Shown here in pieces: positions 37,922-46,264 of a DNA stretch of 64,000 nt. Origin of the DNA: CAZRHR01 sp964578885 (lineage in GTDB: Bacteria; Bacteroidota; Bacteroidia; CAIKAF01); the NCBI GenBank assembly GCA_964578885.1, contig CAZOEO010000003.1, positions 159,967 through 223,966 of the forward strand, read 5' to 3'. Each line of letters opens with the position of its first letter. Position 1 is the first letter of the stretch. The notes under the pieces were generated by a model. That model worked only from the letters and a program-made list of their open reading frames with translations, had not been told where the DNA came from and did no database searches. Made by a program: the position numbers and the translations under genes.

Positions 37922-40303
37922 ATGATGACAGAAATGTTTGTGGTAAAGCGGGATGGCCGGAGGGAAGCGGTGAAATTTGATAAAATCACCGCACGAATTG
38001 TAAAATTATCCTACGGTTTACATAGTCAATATGTGGATCCGGTAAAGGTGGCCCAGAAAGTCATTAATGGTATTTTTTCCGGGATTAAAACCACTGAATT
38101 GGATAACCTGGCCTCTCAGGAAGCAGCGGCCATGTCCATTGAACATCCTGATTACGCCCTGTTGGCTTCGCGCATTGCCGTGTCTAACTTGCATAAAAAC
38201 ACACAAAAGTCATTTACAAAAGCCATGAAAGCTTTGCACAGCTTCGTGGATCCGTCTACCGGCCTCAAAGCCTCTCTTTTGGCCGAAGACGTGTGGGAAA
38301 TTATTGAGAAAAATGCTGAATTACTGGACTCAACGCTAATTTACGACCGAGACTATAATTTTGATTATTTTGGCTTTAAAACGTTGGAGAAAAGCTACTT
38401 ACTTCGAATTAATGGTCAGGTAGCAGAACGTCCGCAACAAATGTACATGCGGGTGGCCATTGGCATCCATAAGGAAGATTTACCCGCAGCCATCGAAACC
38501 TATCATGCCTTGTCGGAAGGTTGGTTTACCCACGCGACGCCCACCCTTTATAATGCCGGCACGCCGAAACCACAAATGAGTAGCTGTTTTTTGCTTCAAA
38601 TGAAAGAAGACAGCATCGATGGCATTTATGACACGCTGAAACAATGCGCCAAAATATCGCAATCGGCGGGTGGCATCGGTCTGGCTGTGCATAAAATTCG
38701 GGCCAAAGGCGCGTATATCAAAGGCACCAATGGTACATCCAACGGGATTGTGCCCATGCTCCGCGTTTTTAACGATACGGCCAGATACGTGGATCAGGGC
38801 GGAGGAAAAAGAAAAGGCTCATTTGCCATTTATCTAGAGCCCTGGCACAATGATATTTTTGATTTTCTGGACCTGAAAAAAAATACAGGACAAGAAGATT
38901 TGCGCACCCGTGATCTTTTCCTGGCACTTTGGGTTTGCGACTTGTTTATGCAAAGGGTGGAAGACGATTTGGAATGGAGTCTGTTTTGCCCAAGTGAAGC
39001 ACCCGGTTTACACGAATGCTGGGGTGAAGAATTTGAGGCGAAATACACCAAATACGAAGCGGAAGGTAAAGCTCGCAGAAAAGTAAAAGCCAGAGACCTT
39101 TGGGCCAAAATCATGGAGGCACAAATCGAAACCGGCGTACCTTATATGCTTTTTAAAGACGCCGCCAACCGAAAAAGCAATCAACAAAATCTGGGGACCA
39201 TTCAATCGTCTAACCTGTGCACCGAAATTATTGAGTACACCGCTCCGGACGAAGTCGCTGTTTGTAATTTGGCGTCGATTGCCCTGCCAAAGTTTATTCA
39301 TGATGGCAAATACGACCACGATGCGTTGTTCCGGATGACCTATATGGTGACCCGAAACCTGAATCGCATTATCGACAGGAATTATTATCCCATTAAAGAA
39401 GCGAGAAATTCCAATTTACGCCACCGACCGGTGGGAATTGGCGTACAAGGACTGGCCGATACGTTTGTGAAACTGCGCATGCCTTTCGATTCGCCAGAAG
39501 CCAAACAACTCAACAAAGATATTTTTGAAACCATTTATTACGCCGCCCTCACATGTTCCAAAGACATGGCCAAAGAAGAAGGACCATATAGTTCCTATGA
39601 GGGTTCTCCCATGTCGAAAGGAATTTTTCAGTTCGACCTTTGGAATGTAAAACCTTCTGACCGCTGGGAATGGAACGTGCTTCGGGAAGAAATCCTGAAA
39701 CATGGCATCCGTAATTCACTTTTAATCGCTCCAATGCCCACGGCTTCTACCGCTCAGATTCTGGGAAATAATGAGTGTTTTGAACCGTTTACTTCCAACA
39801 TGTATATGCGTAGGGTGCTTTCAGGAGAATTCCCTATCGTGAATAAATATCTGCTAAAAGACTTGGTTGACTTGGGTCTTTGGACGCCTGCCATGAAAAA
39901 TGCCATCATGGCGCACAACGGTTCTATCCAAAACATAGACGGCATTCCACAAAATATTAAAGAGCTCTATAAAACCGTCTGGGAAATCAAGCAAAAAGAT
40001 TTGATTGACATGGCGGCCGATCGCGGTGCCTTTATTGACCAAAGTCAATCGCTCAATATTTTCATGGAATCACCCAACCTGGCCAAAATGTCGTCCATGC
40101 ACTTTTACGCGTGGCGTGCAGGACTTAAAACCGGTATGTACTACCTCAGGACCAAAGCGGCAGCCGACGCGGTGAAATTTACCGTGGACATGGCTTCCGC
40201 TCGAACCGTCCAAAGCGGAAATACGCCCCTGGCCGCCGAAGCAGTAAGTCAAATCGCCTGCTCTCTGGATAATCCGGAAGATTGTGAAGCCTGCGGTTCT
40301 TGA
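37922..40303 (+). CDS. nrdA: Ribonucleoside-diphosphate reductase, alpha subunit (class Ia)
   Basis: 793 residues. Reduces ribonucleoside diphosphates to deoxy forms. The N-terminal ~95 residues are an ATP cone (FVVKRDGRREAVKFDKI), implying dATP feedback control. Catalytic residues: C222 (MSSCFLL) and C448 (AVCNLAS) as the redox pair, N431-x-C433-x-E435 (SNLCTE) as the thiyl site, and C-terminal C788/C791 (CEAC) as the shuttle pair. The 15-residue spacing between C433 and C448 matches eukaryotic enzymes. It shares an operon with nrdB and ends at a strong terminator. Confidence 0.97.
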   Translation: MMTEMFVVKRDGRREAVKFDKITARIVKLSYGLHSQYVDPVKVAQKVINGIFSGIKTTELDNLASQEAAAMSIEHPDYALLASRIAVSNLHKNTQKSFTKAMKALHSFVDPSTGLKASLLAEDVWEIIEKNAELLDSTLIYDRDYNFDYFGFKTLEKSYLLRINGQVAERPQQMYMRVAIGIHKEDLPAAIETYHALSEGWFTHATPTLYNAGTPKPQMSSCFLLQMKEDSIDGIYDTLKQCAKISQSAGGIGLAVHKIRAKGAYIKGTNGTSNGIVPMLRVFNDTARYVDQGGGKRKGSFAIYLEPWHNDIFDFLDLKKNTGQEDLRTRDLFLALWVCDLFMQRVEDDLEWSLFCPSEAPGLHECWGEEFEAKYTKYEAEGKARRKVKARDLWAKIMEAQIETGVPYMLFKDAANRKSNQQNLGTIQSSNLCTEIIEYTAPDEVAVCNLASIALPKFIHDGKYDHDALFRMTYMVTRNLNRIIDRNYYPIKEARNSNLRHRPVGIGVQGLADTFVKLRMPFDSPEAKQLNKDIFETIYYAALTCSKDMAKEEGPYSSYEGSPMSKGIFQFDLWNVKPSDRWEWNVLREEILKHGIRNSLLIAPMPTASTAQILGNNECFEPFTSNMYMRRVLSGEFPIVNKYLLKDLVDLGLWTPAMKNAIMAHNGSIQNIDGIPQNIKELYKTVWEIKQKDLIDMAADRGAFIDQSQSLNIFMESPNLAKMSSMHFYAWRAGLKTGMYYLRTKAAADAVKFTVDMASARTVQSGNTPLAAEAVSQIACSLDNPEDCEACGS

Positions 40304-40319
40304 TTTTTATCCTTCATGA

Positions 40320-40353
40320 AAAAAGGCTTCCGATGTAGGAAGCCTTTTTCTTT
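40320..40353 (+). terminator. Rho-independent terminator of nrdBA
   Basis: AAAAAGGCTTCC (40320-40331) pairs perfectly with GGAAGCCTTTTT (40338-40349) across a six-base loop. Confidence 0.93.
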
Positions 40354-40630
40354 GAGAGCCTAAAAACCTTAGAGACTAAGTCACTTTTAAGAGGTGATTT
40401 TTAAAAACACCCGGATTTTAGTCCAGAAGACAACCCTTGCGTTCCCATCATACAATGCGTCCTTGCAATTTATATCGTGACAAATCAACCCGTCACTTTG
40501 TATTGTCGCATTTACATGAACTACATGAATTATCGGATATGACGATTTTAGACATACATGCAAATTACAATTGGAAAGCGTTTCGTAGTCCGCTTTTACC
40601 TGAATCTATTTCATCTTCCTTTCTTCCTTT
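40354..40630. other. Intergenic region between nrdA terminator and a convergent gene
   Basis: No gene is supported. An open frame on the plus strand (40437-40697) has no family resemblance and runs into the coding part of the convergent gene. Confidence 0.5.
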
Positions 40631-41140
40631 TCAATGCTCTGCTTCGGAATTTTCACCTGTTTCTGTTTCCATTTGCCCGGATTCCGGAGCAGGTTGAAAC
40701 CCTTCACGAATTTCCGTATGCCGAATTTCTCCGCCAGTAGTTCCCGTTTCTTTTCCGAAGAAAAGGACAACAAGTGAAAAAACCAGCACGCCGAGATTCA
40801 ACATATTTGAAAACGACTTTTGCTTTACACTTGCCCATAATCCGAGGAGGGCCGCTGCACCCAAGATGTAAGAAAGAATAGCAAATACCTCTGCAGCTTC
40901 TTCATGGGTTTCAATAAAACTTTCAGAAATGCCAGGAATCTGTTCCACCAGATCTTCTGCTCCTTCTCCACTATTCATAGCAACAATGGAAGCCAAGGCG
41001 CCAAGTATGAAAATGAGAAATGCGGTTCGCTTTACGGCATCAGATTTGAATACCAAACCGGTTAGCATGACCAAAACTCCCACCATGGGGAAAATAATGG
41101 GAAGGTGGTTCACCACCAAATGAAAATGTGCTGCGTTCAT
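40631..41140 (-). CDS. DUF2231-like small membrane protein
   Basis: 169 residues with four membrane segments. The N-terminus FHLVVNHLPIIFPMVG, a central GEGAEDLVE loop and a HEEAAEVFA segment facing the next helix match the DUF2231-type fold; these conserved His and Glu could bind a metal or heme, but this is inference. The tail after the last helix is acidic. It follows the VIT gene by 12 bases, so the two are probably cotranscribed. Confidence 0.75.
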   Translation of the reverse strand: MNAAHFHLVVNHLPIIFPMVGVLVMLTGLVFKSDAVKRTAFLIFILGALASIVAMNSGEGAEDLVEQIPGISESFIETHEEAAEVFAILSYILGAAALLGLWASVKQKSFSNMLNLGVLVFSLVVLFFGKETGTTGGEIRHTEIREGFQPAPESGQMETETGENSEAEH

Positions 41141-41152
41141 ATTGATTTTAAA

Positions 41153-41872
41153 TTAAGAGGATACACTTACACCAAACACATAACCAACAAGGGCGGAAAT
41201 ACCCATGGCAATGGTTCCCCAAATCACGATTCTTAAGATGGCTTTTCCCATCCCTGAGCCACCAGTTTTGGCTGACACCGCGCCCAGAATTACCAAAGAA
41301 AGCATGGTAAAAACATAGAGCGAATATTCCATGAACTCCATTGGAGCGAAAAGCGTGACCAACATGGGAAGACAGCCACCTACAGTAAAGGCTGCACCAG
41401 AAGCAAATGCGGCCTGTATGGGTTTGGCCTGGCTGATTTCATTGATGCCGAGTTCATCACGAATATGCGCTCCTAAAGCATCTGCGGCAGTTAACTCTTT
41501 GGCGACTTGCTGCGCAGTTTCCCTGGTTAAACCTCTTTTTTCATAAATAGCGGCCAAAATTTGAAGTTCTGCCTCGGGCATTTTTTCTAATTCTTGCTTT
41601 TCTCTTTCAATATCCGCCTTTTCGATGTCGGTTTGAGAACTTACAGAAACATACTCTCCGGCCGCCATTGATAAAGCGCCGGCCACAAGTCCAGCCATGG
41701 TTGCCAGTAAAATATCATGTCTAGTAACACTTGCTGTGGCGACCCCAATGGCAAGACTTGATACCGAAATAATGCCATCGTTGGCTCCTAAAACTGCCGC
41801 TCGCAACCAATTGCTTCTGTGTATATAGTGGCTGTCTAAATAATTATCGATGGTGACCAAGTTCGCTTTCAT
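41153..41872 (-). CDS. VIT1/CCC1 family iron/manganese transporter
   Basis: 239 residues. About five membrane segments: the first carries WLRAAVLGANDGIISVSSLAIGV and the second AGLVAGALSMAAGEYVSVSSQ, both diagnostic. A cytoplasmic Glu-rich helix (EKADIEREKQELEKM...) is the metal-binding region typical of VIT proteins. Family members export or sequester Fe2+/Mn2+; substrate here is not proven. It starts the two-gene run with the DUF2231-like protein. Confidence 0.92.
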   Translation of the reverse strand: MKANLVTIDNYLDSHYIHRSNWLRAAVLGANDGIISVSSLAIGVATASVTRHDILLATMAGLVAGALSMAAGEYVSVSSQTDIEKADIEREKQELEKMPEAELQILAAIYEKRGLTRETAQQVAKELTAADALGAHIRDELGINEISQAKPIQAAFASGAAFTVGGCLPMLVTLFAPMEFMEYSLYVFTMLSLVILGAVSAKTGGSGMGKAILRIVIWGTIAMGISALVGYVFGVSVSS

Positions 41873-42272
41873 ACAAGAGTCATAAAAAATAAAAGGGTTG
41901 AATTGAAATACCCATCTTCTTTAAATTGATTTACCTCATAAGAGACTTCATTCTCCGTATCATCCGCGGCTGATAAAGATTGCGCCAACCTTGTTATTGA
42001 TTCTATTTTCGTTATTTGCAATATAATTATTATTCATTTCACTTAAACTACCTGCACACTTTCTCTTCCAGGGAAATGTCTGAATAATGGAAAAAAATCA
42101 TTTTCCGAGGACAAACCAATCAACTCATTGAGAAACGGATGTTGATACAACTTTCCTGTGGATTTGAATATTCATCACGTGATTTTATTTGGGGAAATCC
42201 TGGAAGTCAACTTGAGGGCGATAAAGGTTTTGCGGAAACGGGAGAAAAGAAGGATTATGGTCAACAACGGCG
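41873..42272. other. Intergenic region, no gene seen
   Basis: No convincing gene. A 75-codon frame on the minus strand (42175-42402) crosses the paired hairpins below and has no recognisable features. Confidence 0.5.
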
Positions 42273-42326
42273 CATCCTGACCGAAGCGGTAGGATGAGCA
42301 GCCCCGGGGTCGCGCTGGCTGCGACC
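42273..42326. repeat. Pair of GC-rich hairpins (REP-like)
   Basis: Hairpin 1: CATCCT-G-CCG / CGG-T-AGGATG (42273-42296). Hairpin 2: GGTCGC / GCGACC (42308-42326) with loop GCTGGCT; CCCCGGGG (42302-42309) lies between. Two closely spaced hairpins with a GGTAGG flank recall REP/BIME elements. No other copy was seen in the window. Confidence 0.45.
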
Positions 42327-42419
42327 GAACGAGATTCCGATGCAATTTAAGTCTTCCGTTGGTATCATTTGCCTTCATCATCCTTCCTTCTCCAACTTCC
42401 AACCTAATCGCATCCTTTT

Positions 42420-42448
42420 AAAAAAAAGAGTGCATTACCAGCGCACTC
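42420..42448 (-). terminator. Terminator of the structured RNA
   Basis: On the minus strand GAGTGC...GCACTC (42448-42428) is followed by eight Ts (42427-42420). Confidence 0.85.
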
Positions 42449-42670
42449 GCCTTAGTCCCGGGATTCCCGCCACCCTTAGTCTACAAATACAATTTGTTTC
42501 CTAAAGGCAGCACCCCTAAGGCCCCCAATGAATCAAGGTTCCGCTTTGCAGCTTCACCTTCATTCACCATCAGACATCACACTTCAACTCCCGATGTGTT
42601 CTTCGCCACCCCAATTTACGTGACGAAGCAAGAACTATTTTTGGGTAATGGAGTAGATAGACACTAGTGA
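42420..42670 (-). ncRNA. Candidate structured small RNA of about 250 nt, family unassigned
   Basis: A consensus promoter (TTG-N21-TACATTTG) and a rho-independent terminator bound a region with no credible reading frame on the minus strand. Within it are nested complementary segments (plus coordinates): 42516-42522 with 42449-42455 (GCCTTAG/CTAAGGC); inside that 42501-42507 with 42473-42479; inside that 42492-42497 with 42483-42488; a separate CGGG/CCCG hairpin 42459-42469; a ten-pair stem 42529-42539 with 42556-42566; and 42630-42635 with 42598-42603. It does not show tmRNA, RNase P, SRP or tRNA signatures. I cannot exclude a known Bacteroidota RNA family such as 6S-type RNA. The 5' end is estimated. 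Confidence 0.6.
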
Positions 42671-42674
42671 TGAG

Positions 42675-42706
42675 CAAATGTACAAAACCCGGACACCCTT
42701 TGTCAA
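42675..42706 (-). promoter_or_regulatory. Promoter of the structured RNA
   Basis: On the minus strand: TTG (42706-42704), a 21-base spacer and TACATTTG (42682-42675). Confidence 0.7.
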
Positions 42707-42860
42707 GAGACCATGCCATATTTCTTAAGCCGACCTCTTTTAAAAAACTAAATTTCAATTAATTAAAATAATAACCAATTGTATTTAGATATCCCACAAA
42801 CTGGTTTCACTGCTCTTTAAGATGAATAATAGCAATCTGGCGCAAGGGCGGGGTATTCCT

Positions 42861-43190
42861 TTACAAATCAAGCTTTTCTGCCAACTGTTGAGCGAAGGTT
42901 CTGAGGTCTGCCGCAGCATCATGGTCACCGGTGGAGCGATCCAGGGTATCTGCCATGGACAGCAAGGCCTGAAAAACAAACGTTCGCATCTCTTCCACCA
43001 TAAATTGTTGATTCCAAAGTTCAATGCGCATGCTATTGTTTTCCTTAAGGTCCCAAAGATGAAGCATCAACGCTTTGATTTCCCGACGTGGTTCCATGTC
43101 ACCTTCGGTGGCTGTCCAGCTTAGGTGGACCGGATTGTTGTTGGCGTCTAATTTTACATGAAGCGTAATATCCGATTCCCTCTCTTCCAT
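42861..43190 (-). CDS. gldC: Gliding motility protein GldC
   Basis: 109 residues, the usual length. Signatures: SDITLHVKLDANNNP, ISWTA-type strand (LSWTATEG), IKALMLHLWD, MRIELWNQQFMVEEM and the end LSMADTLDRSTGD. GldC is a cytoplasmic protein found beside GldB in gliding Bacteroidota; it improves gliding but its biochemistry is unknown. It lies three bases after gldB. Confidence 0.93.
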   Translation of the reverse strand: MEERESDITLHVKLDANNNPVHLSWTATEGDMEPRREIKALMLHLWDLKENNSMRIELWNQQFMVEEMRTFVFQALLSMADTLDRSTGDHDAAADLRTFAQQLAEKLDL

Positions 43191-43193
43191 ATC

Positions 43194-44177
43194 TTATTGT
43201 TTTTTAGGCCGATAACCAGAACGTAATAAAATTTCCTGTTCTGAAACATGCATTAATGAATCTGGCGAAATCTGTCGTTGTTCCAGATATTGTTGTACAA
43301 TTCTTGCGCCGACCCATTCCACCACCCGGCCGGGGGCCTCGCGCGGCATTCCCGGGGAAAACGGTGCTTCGCCGAGGTATTTTTCCTTCATCCGAAAATC
43401 CTCCATGTTCAGCACTTCTTCTTCCAGCAGGGTATTCCAGATTTTGTACTCGTTGATGGCGCAAAAATCCAGCTGAGCCTGTGAAAATCCGAATCTGAGG
43501 GAGTCGGGTGAACCGGGAAATGTGCGGGTGAGGAGATGGTGAATTTTGCCCATATAAATCATTTCCTCACCAAGATTTTTCCTTTCAAACAAGGTATCAA
43601 AATCCACCATCATCCAAGCTTTTACAGCGTCAATGGGTAAATATTCTTTTCTCCGGCGGGTCCGGATGTAATCAGGTAAATGTCCTAAAAACATAGAAGA
43701 AGCGCCTAAATATTGGTCTAAGCTCAGGTATAGGTTGTTCTCCAATGGCACGGCCACGTAATTAAAGCCAAACAAATAAAAAACAACCTGCGGCACAGTG
43801 CGTTTTGGAAAATAGTACTGGAAATACTGAAATCCATGGGTAATGGATTCTTCTTCCTTTTTCAAATCTGTGAAACATAAGTTCACACTGTCCTGCAAAT
43901 CGCGGATATCTTGTTCAAGGTAAAATCTGGCCACCGCGATTGGCATGGAGTCTTCAGGCACCCGAAGGTCTAAAAGTTGGTATACATAAATTCGGTAAAA
44001 ATCTGGAAATGAATCCAGAACAGCTTTTACGGCGGCAGGACCTTTGGGTGCGGCTTCTGAAAGTTGAAGATCCATCCGTTTAAATCCGAGGGAAAGCGAA
44101 ATATGCGAAACATCGGGTGGCTTTTCCGAACAGCCCAGGGCCAGCAGCATTAATCCCATCCAAATCCAGCGAAACAT
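43194..44177 (-). CDS. gldB: Gliding motility lipoprotein GldB
   Basis: 327 residues from the ATG at 44177. The N-terminus is a lipoprotein signal with lipobox LALGC at residue 16. Family features: FPDFYRIYVYQLL near residue 75, VVFYLFGFNYVAVPLENNLYLSLDQYLG in the middle and a C-terminal RIVQQYLE helix. GldB is required for gliding and T9SS function in model flavobacteria. An alternative ATG at 44192 would sit on the predicted transcription start, so 44177 is preferred. It forms an operon with gldC and diverges from ruvB. Confidence 0.9.
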   Translation of the reverse strand: MFRWIWMGLMLLALGCSEKPPDVSHISLSLGFKRMDLQLSEAAPKGPAAVKAVLDSFPDFYRIYVYQLLDLRVPEDSMPIAVARFYLEQDIRDLQDSVNLCFTDLKKEEESITHGFQYFQYYFPKRTVPQVVFYLFGFNYVAVPLENNLYLSLDQYLGASSMFLGHLPDYIRTRRRKEYLPIDAVKAWMMVDFDTLFERKNLGEEMIYMGKIHHLLTRTFPGSPDSLRFGFSQAQLDFCAINEYKIWNTLLEEEVLNMEDFRMKEKYLGEAPFSPGMPREAPGRVVEWVGARIVQQYLEQRQISPDSLMHVSEQEILLRSGYRPKKQ

Positions 44178-44196
44178 CCCTTGGTGTATCATGGTA

Positions 44197-44204
44197 CAAA
44201 AGTA
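44197..44204 (-). promoter_or_regulatory. Promoter -7 box of gldBC
   Basis: TACTTTTG on the minus strand, 19 bases before the chosen gldB ATG. No clear upstream TTG at normal spacing. Confidence 0.5.
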
Positions 44205-44264
44205 AATATTCCCCATCAAGGTAGGATATCCGAAGAAAAAACACCACATATTAATCAGGGCTTG

Positions 44265-44272
44265 TATTTTTG
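44265..44272 (+). promoter_or_regulatory. Promoter -7 box of ruvB
   Basis: TATTTTTG ends four bases before the GTG start at 44277, suggesting a leaderless or nearly leaderless transcript. Confidence 0.5.
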
Positions 44273-44276
44273 TAAG

Positions 44277-45317
44277 GTGAATGAACATTTAAATCCGGAT
44301 AAGGACCGTTTGAGTGGTGGCGAGCGAGAGGTAGAACGTGCCCTCCGTCCGGTTGCTTTTTCTGAATTTTCAGGGCAGCCGCAGGTGGTAGAAAACCTAC
44401 GAATTTTTGTCGCAGCCGCCCGACAGCGAAACGAAGCCTTAGACCATGTCTTGCTGCATGGCCCTCCGGGATTGGGGAAAACCACTTTGGCCCACATTAT
44501 CGCCAACGATATGGGTGTTGGACTGAAAATGACTTCTGGTCCTGTGCTGGAAAAGCCTGGTGATTTGGCCGGATTACTCACCAATCTGGAGCCCAATGAC
44601 GTCCTTTTTATCGATGAAATTCACCGACTCAATACTACAGTAGAAGAATATTTGTACTCGGCCATGGAAGATTACCGGATCGATATCATGATTGATTCTG
44701 GTCCAAACGCCCGTTCCGTGCAAATTGCATTACATCCTTTTACCTTGGTTGGCGCCACTACACGTTCTGGGTTGCTTACCGCGCCCTTACGCGCAAGATT
44801 TGGAATCAATTCGCGTCTCTCATATTATGAATCTCATGTCCTTCAAGGTATTGTGATTCGTTCCGCAGGAATTTTGGGCGTGCCCATTACAGTAGATGCG
44901 GCCATGGAAATTGCCGGAAGAAGCCGTGGAACGCCTAGAATTGCCAACGCTTTGCTGCGCAGAGTCCGTGATTTTGCACAGGTAAAAGGAAATGGAGCCA
45001 TTGATGCGGACATTGCAAAAATTGCGCTATCCGCCTTACATGTAGATCGTTATGGCTTAGATGAAATGGACAACCGCATTCTCACGGCCATTATGGATAA
45101 GTTTAAAGGCGGCCCCGTTGGCATTACCACCATTGCCACTGCGGTGGGCGAAGATGCAGGTACCCTGGAAGAAGTATACGAACCCTTTCTCATTCAAGAA
45201 GGATTTTTAGCCCGTACCGCCAGAGGGCGAATTGTCATGGACAAAGCCTATACCCATTTGGGAAGGAAAAAGCCCACCGGCTTTCAACCCAATTTGTTTG
45301 GAGATGACTCAATCTGA
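44277..45317 (+). CDS. ruvB: Holliday junction branch migration helicase RuvB
   Basis: 346 residues. Motor ATPase of RuvABC. Walker A GPPGLGKTT (62-70), Walker B VLFIDEIHRL (109-118), sensor GATTRSGLL, arginine-finger region RARFGI, and C-terminal winged helix with VGEDAGTLEEVYEPFLIQEG. The start is the GTG at 44277 (GTG AAT GAA CAT), which yields the MNEHLNP N-terminus standard in Bacteroidota; the ATG at 44281 is out of frame and upstream in-frame ATGs lie in the promoter. It overlaps queG by 14 bases. Confidence 0.97.
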   Translation: MNEHLNPDKDRLSGGEREVERALRPVAFSEFSGQPQVVENLRIFVAAARQRNEALDHVLLHGPPGLGKTTLAHIIANDMGVGLKMTSGPVLEKPGDLAGLLTNLEPNDVLFIDEIHRLNTTVEEYLYSAMEDYRIDIMIDSGPNARSVQIALHPFTLVGATTRSGLLTAPLRARFGINSRLSYYESHVLQGIVIRSAGILGVPITVDAAMEIAGRSRGTPRIANALLRRVRDFAQVKGNGAIDADIAKIALSALHVDRYGLDEMDNRILTAIMDKFKGGPVGITTIATAVGEDAGTLEEVYEPFLIQEGFLARTARGRIVMDKAYTHLGRKKPTGFQPNLFGDDSI

Positions 45318-46260
45318 GCATTTAGCCACAAGCCGTGCCAAACGAGTAAAACAACTGGCACAGGAACTTGGATTTTTGTATTGCGGCATTTCCCGTGCTG
45401 AATTTCTGGAGGAGGAGGCGCCACGACTGGAACAATGGCTCAAAGCCGGACATCATGGCCACATGGCTTATATGGAAAGGCATTTCGATAAGCGTCTCGA
45501 TCCCCGAAAGCTACTTGAAGGCACCAAATCTGTGATTTCCTTTTTATACAATTATTTTCCGGAGAAAAAACAACCAGAGGGCCTGCCCAAAATCAGCTCG
45601 TATGCTTATGGTGAAGATTATCATGAAGTTATTCGCGAAAAATTAAAAAACTTGCTGCTCCGGATGCAAGAAACTTTTGGCACCATCCAAGGACGCGCAT
45701 TTGTAGATTCTGCTCCGGTTATGGATAAAGTCTGGGCCAAAAAAAGTGGATTGGGCTGGGTAGGAAAAAACACCAACCTCATACGACCGAAATCCGGAAG
45801 TTGGTTTTTTATTGGAGAGATTTTAGTGGATCTGGATTTAACCCCGGATGGTCCAATTGGAGATTTTTGCGGCACCTGTACAAAGTGCATCGATGCCTGT
45901 CCCACAGAAGCCCTTTCGCCCTATCGGATTGATGCCAGTAAATGTATCTCCTATTTTACCATAGAATTGAAGGAGGCCATTCCATCCGGATTTGCAGATC
46001 AAATGGAAAACTGGATGTTCGGCTGCGATATTTGTCAGGAAGTTTGTCCCTGGAACCGTTTTGCTTCGCCGAACAAAGAAACCGCCTTTACCCCTATTCC
46101 AGAAATCTTCACGTTTTCTGGCGCCGATTGGCAAGCCCTAACGGAAAGCGCTTTTTTGGACATTTTTGGAAAGTCTCCGTTGAAACGTCCCGGATTGAAA
46201 CGATTGCAACGCAACCTTCACTATCTTTCCGGCGAAAACTCATCACCCAATGACTTGTAA
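45304..46260 (+). CDS. queG: Epoxyqueuosine reductase
   Basis: 318 residues. Cobalamin and Fe-S enzyme carrying out the last step of queuosine formation in tRNA. Two [4Fe-4S] motifs: C189, C192, C195, C199 (CGTCTKCIDACP) and C241, C244, C248 (CDICQEVCPW) with C214; VDSAPVMDK holds the catalytic Asp about 135. It lacks the C-terminal HEAT domain of longer QueG proteins. The start overlaps the ruvB end, so the two are cotranscribed. Confidence 0.95.
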   Translation: MTQSEHLATSRAKRVKQLAQELGFLYCGISRAEFLEEEAPRLEQWLKAGHHGHMAYMERHFDKRLDPRKLLEGTKSVISFLYNYFPEKKQPEGLPKISSYAYGEDYHEVIREKLKNLLLRMQETFGTIQGRAFVDSAPVMDKVWAKKSGLGWVGKNTNLIRPKSGSWFFIGEILVDLDLTPDGPIGDFCGTCTKCIDACPTEALSPYRIDASKCISYFTIELKEAIPSGFADQMENWMFGCDICQEVCPWNRFASPNKETAFTPIPEIFTFSGADWQALTESAFLDIFGKSPLKRPGLKRLQRNLHYLSGENSSPNDL

Positions 46261-46264
46261 TTCA

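Noticed and set aside
40437..40697. 86-codon frame between nrdA and the DUF2231-like gene
   Set aside because: Runs antisense into a recognisable gene and has no features of its own.
42570..42758. 62-codon minus-strand frame in the structured RNA locus
   Set aside because: It spans the RNA promoter and ends inside the structured part; composition shows no protein signature.
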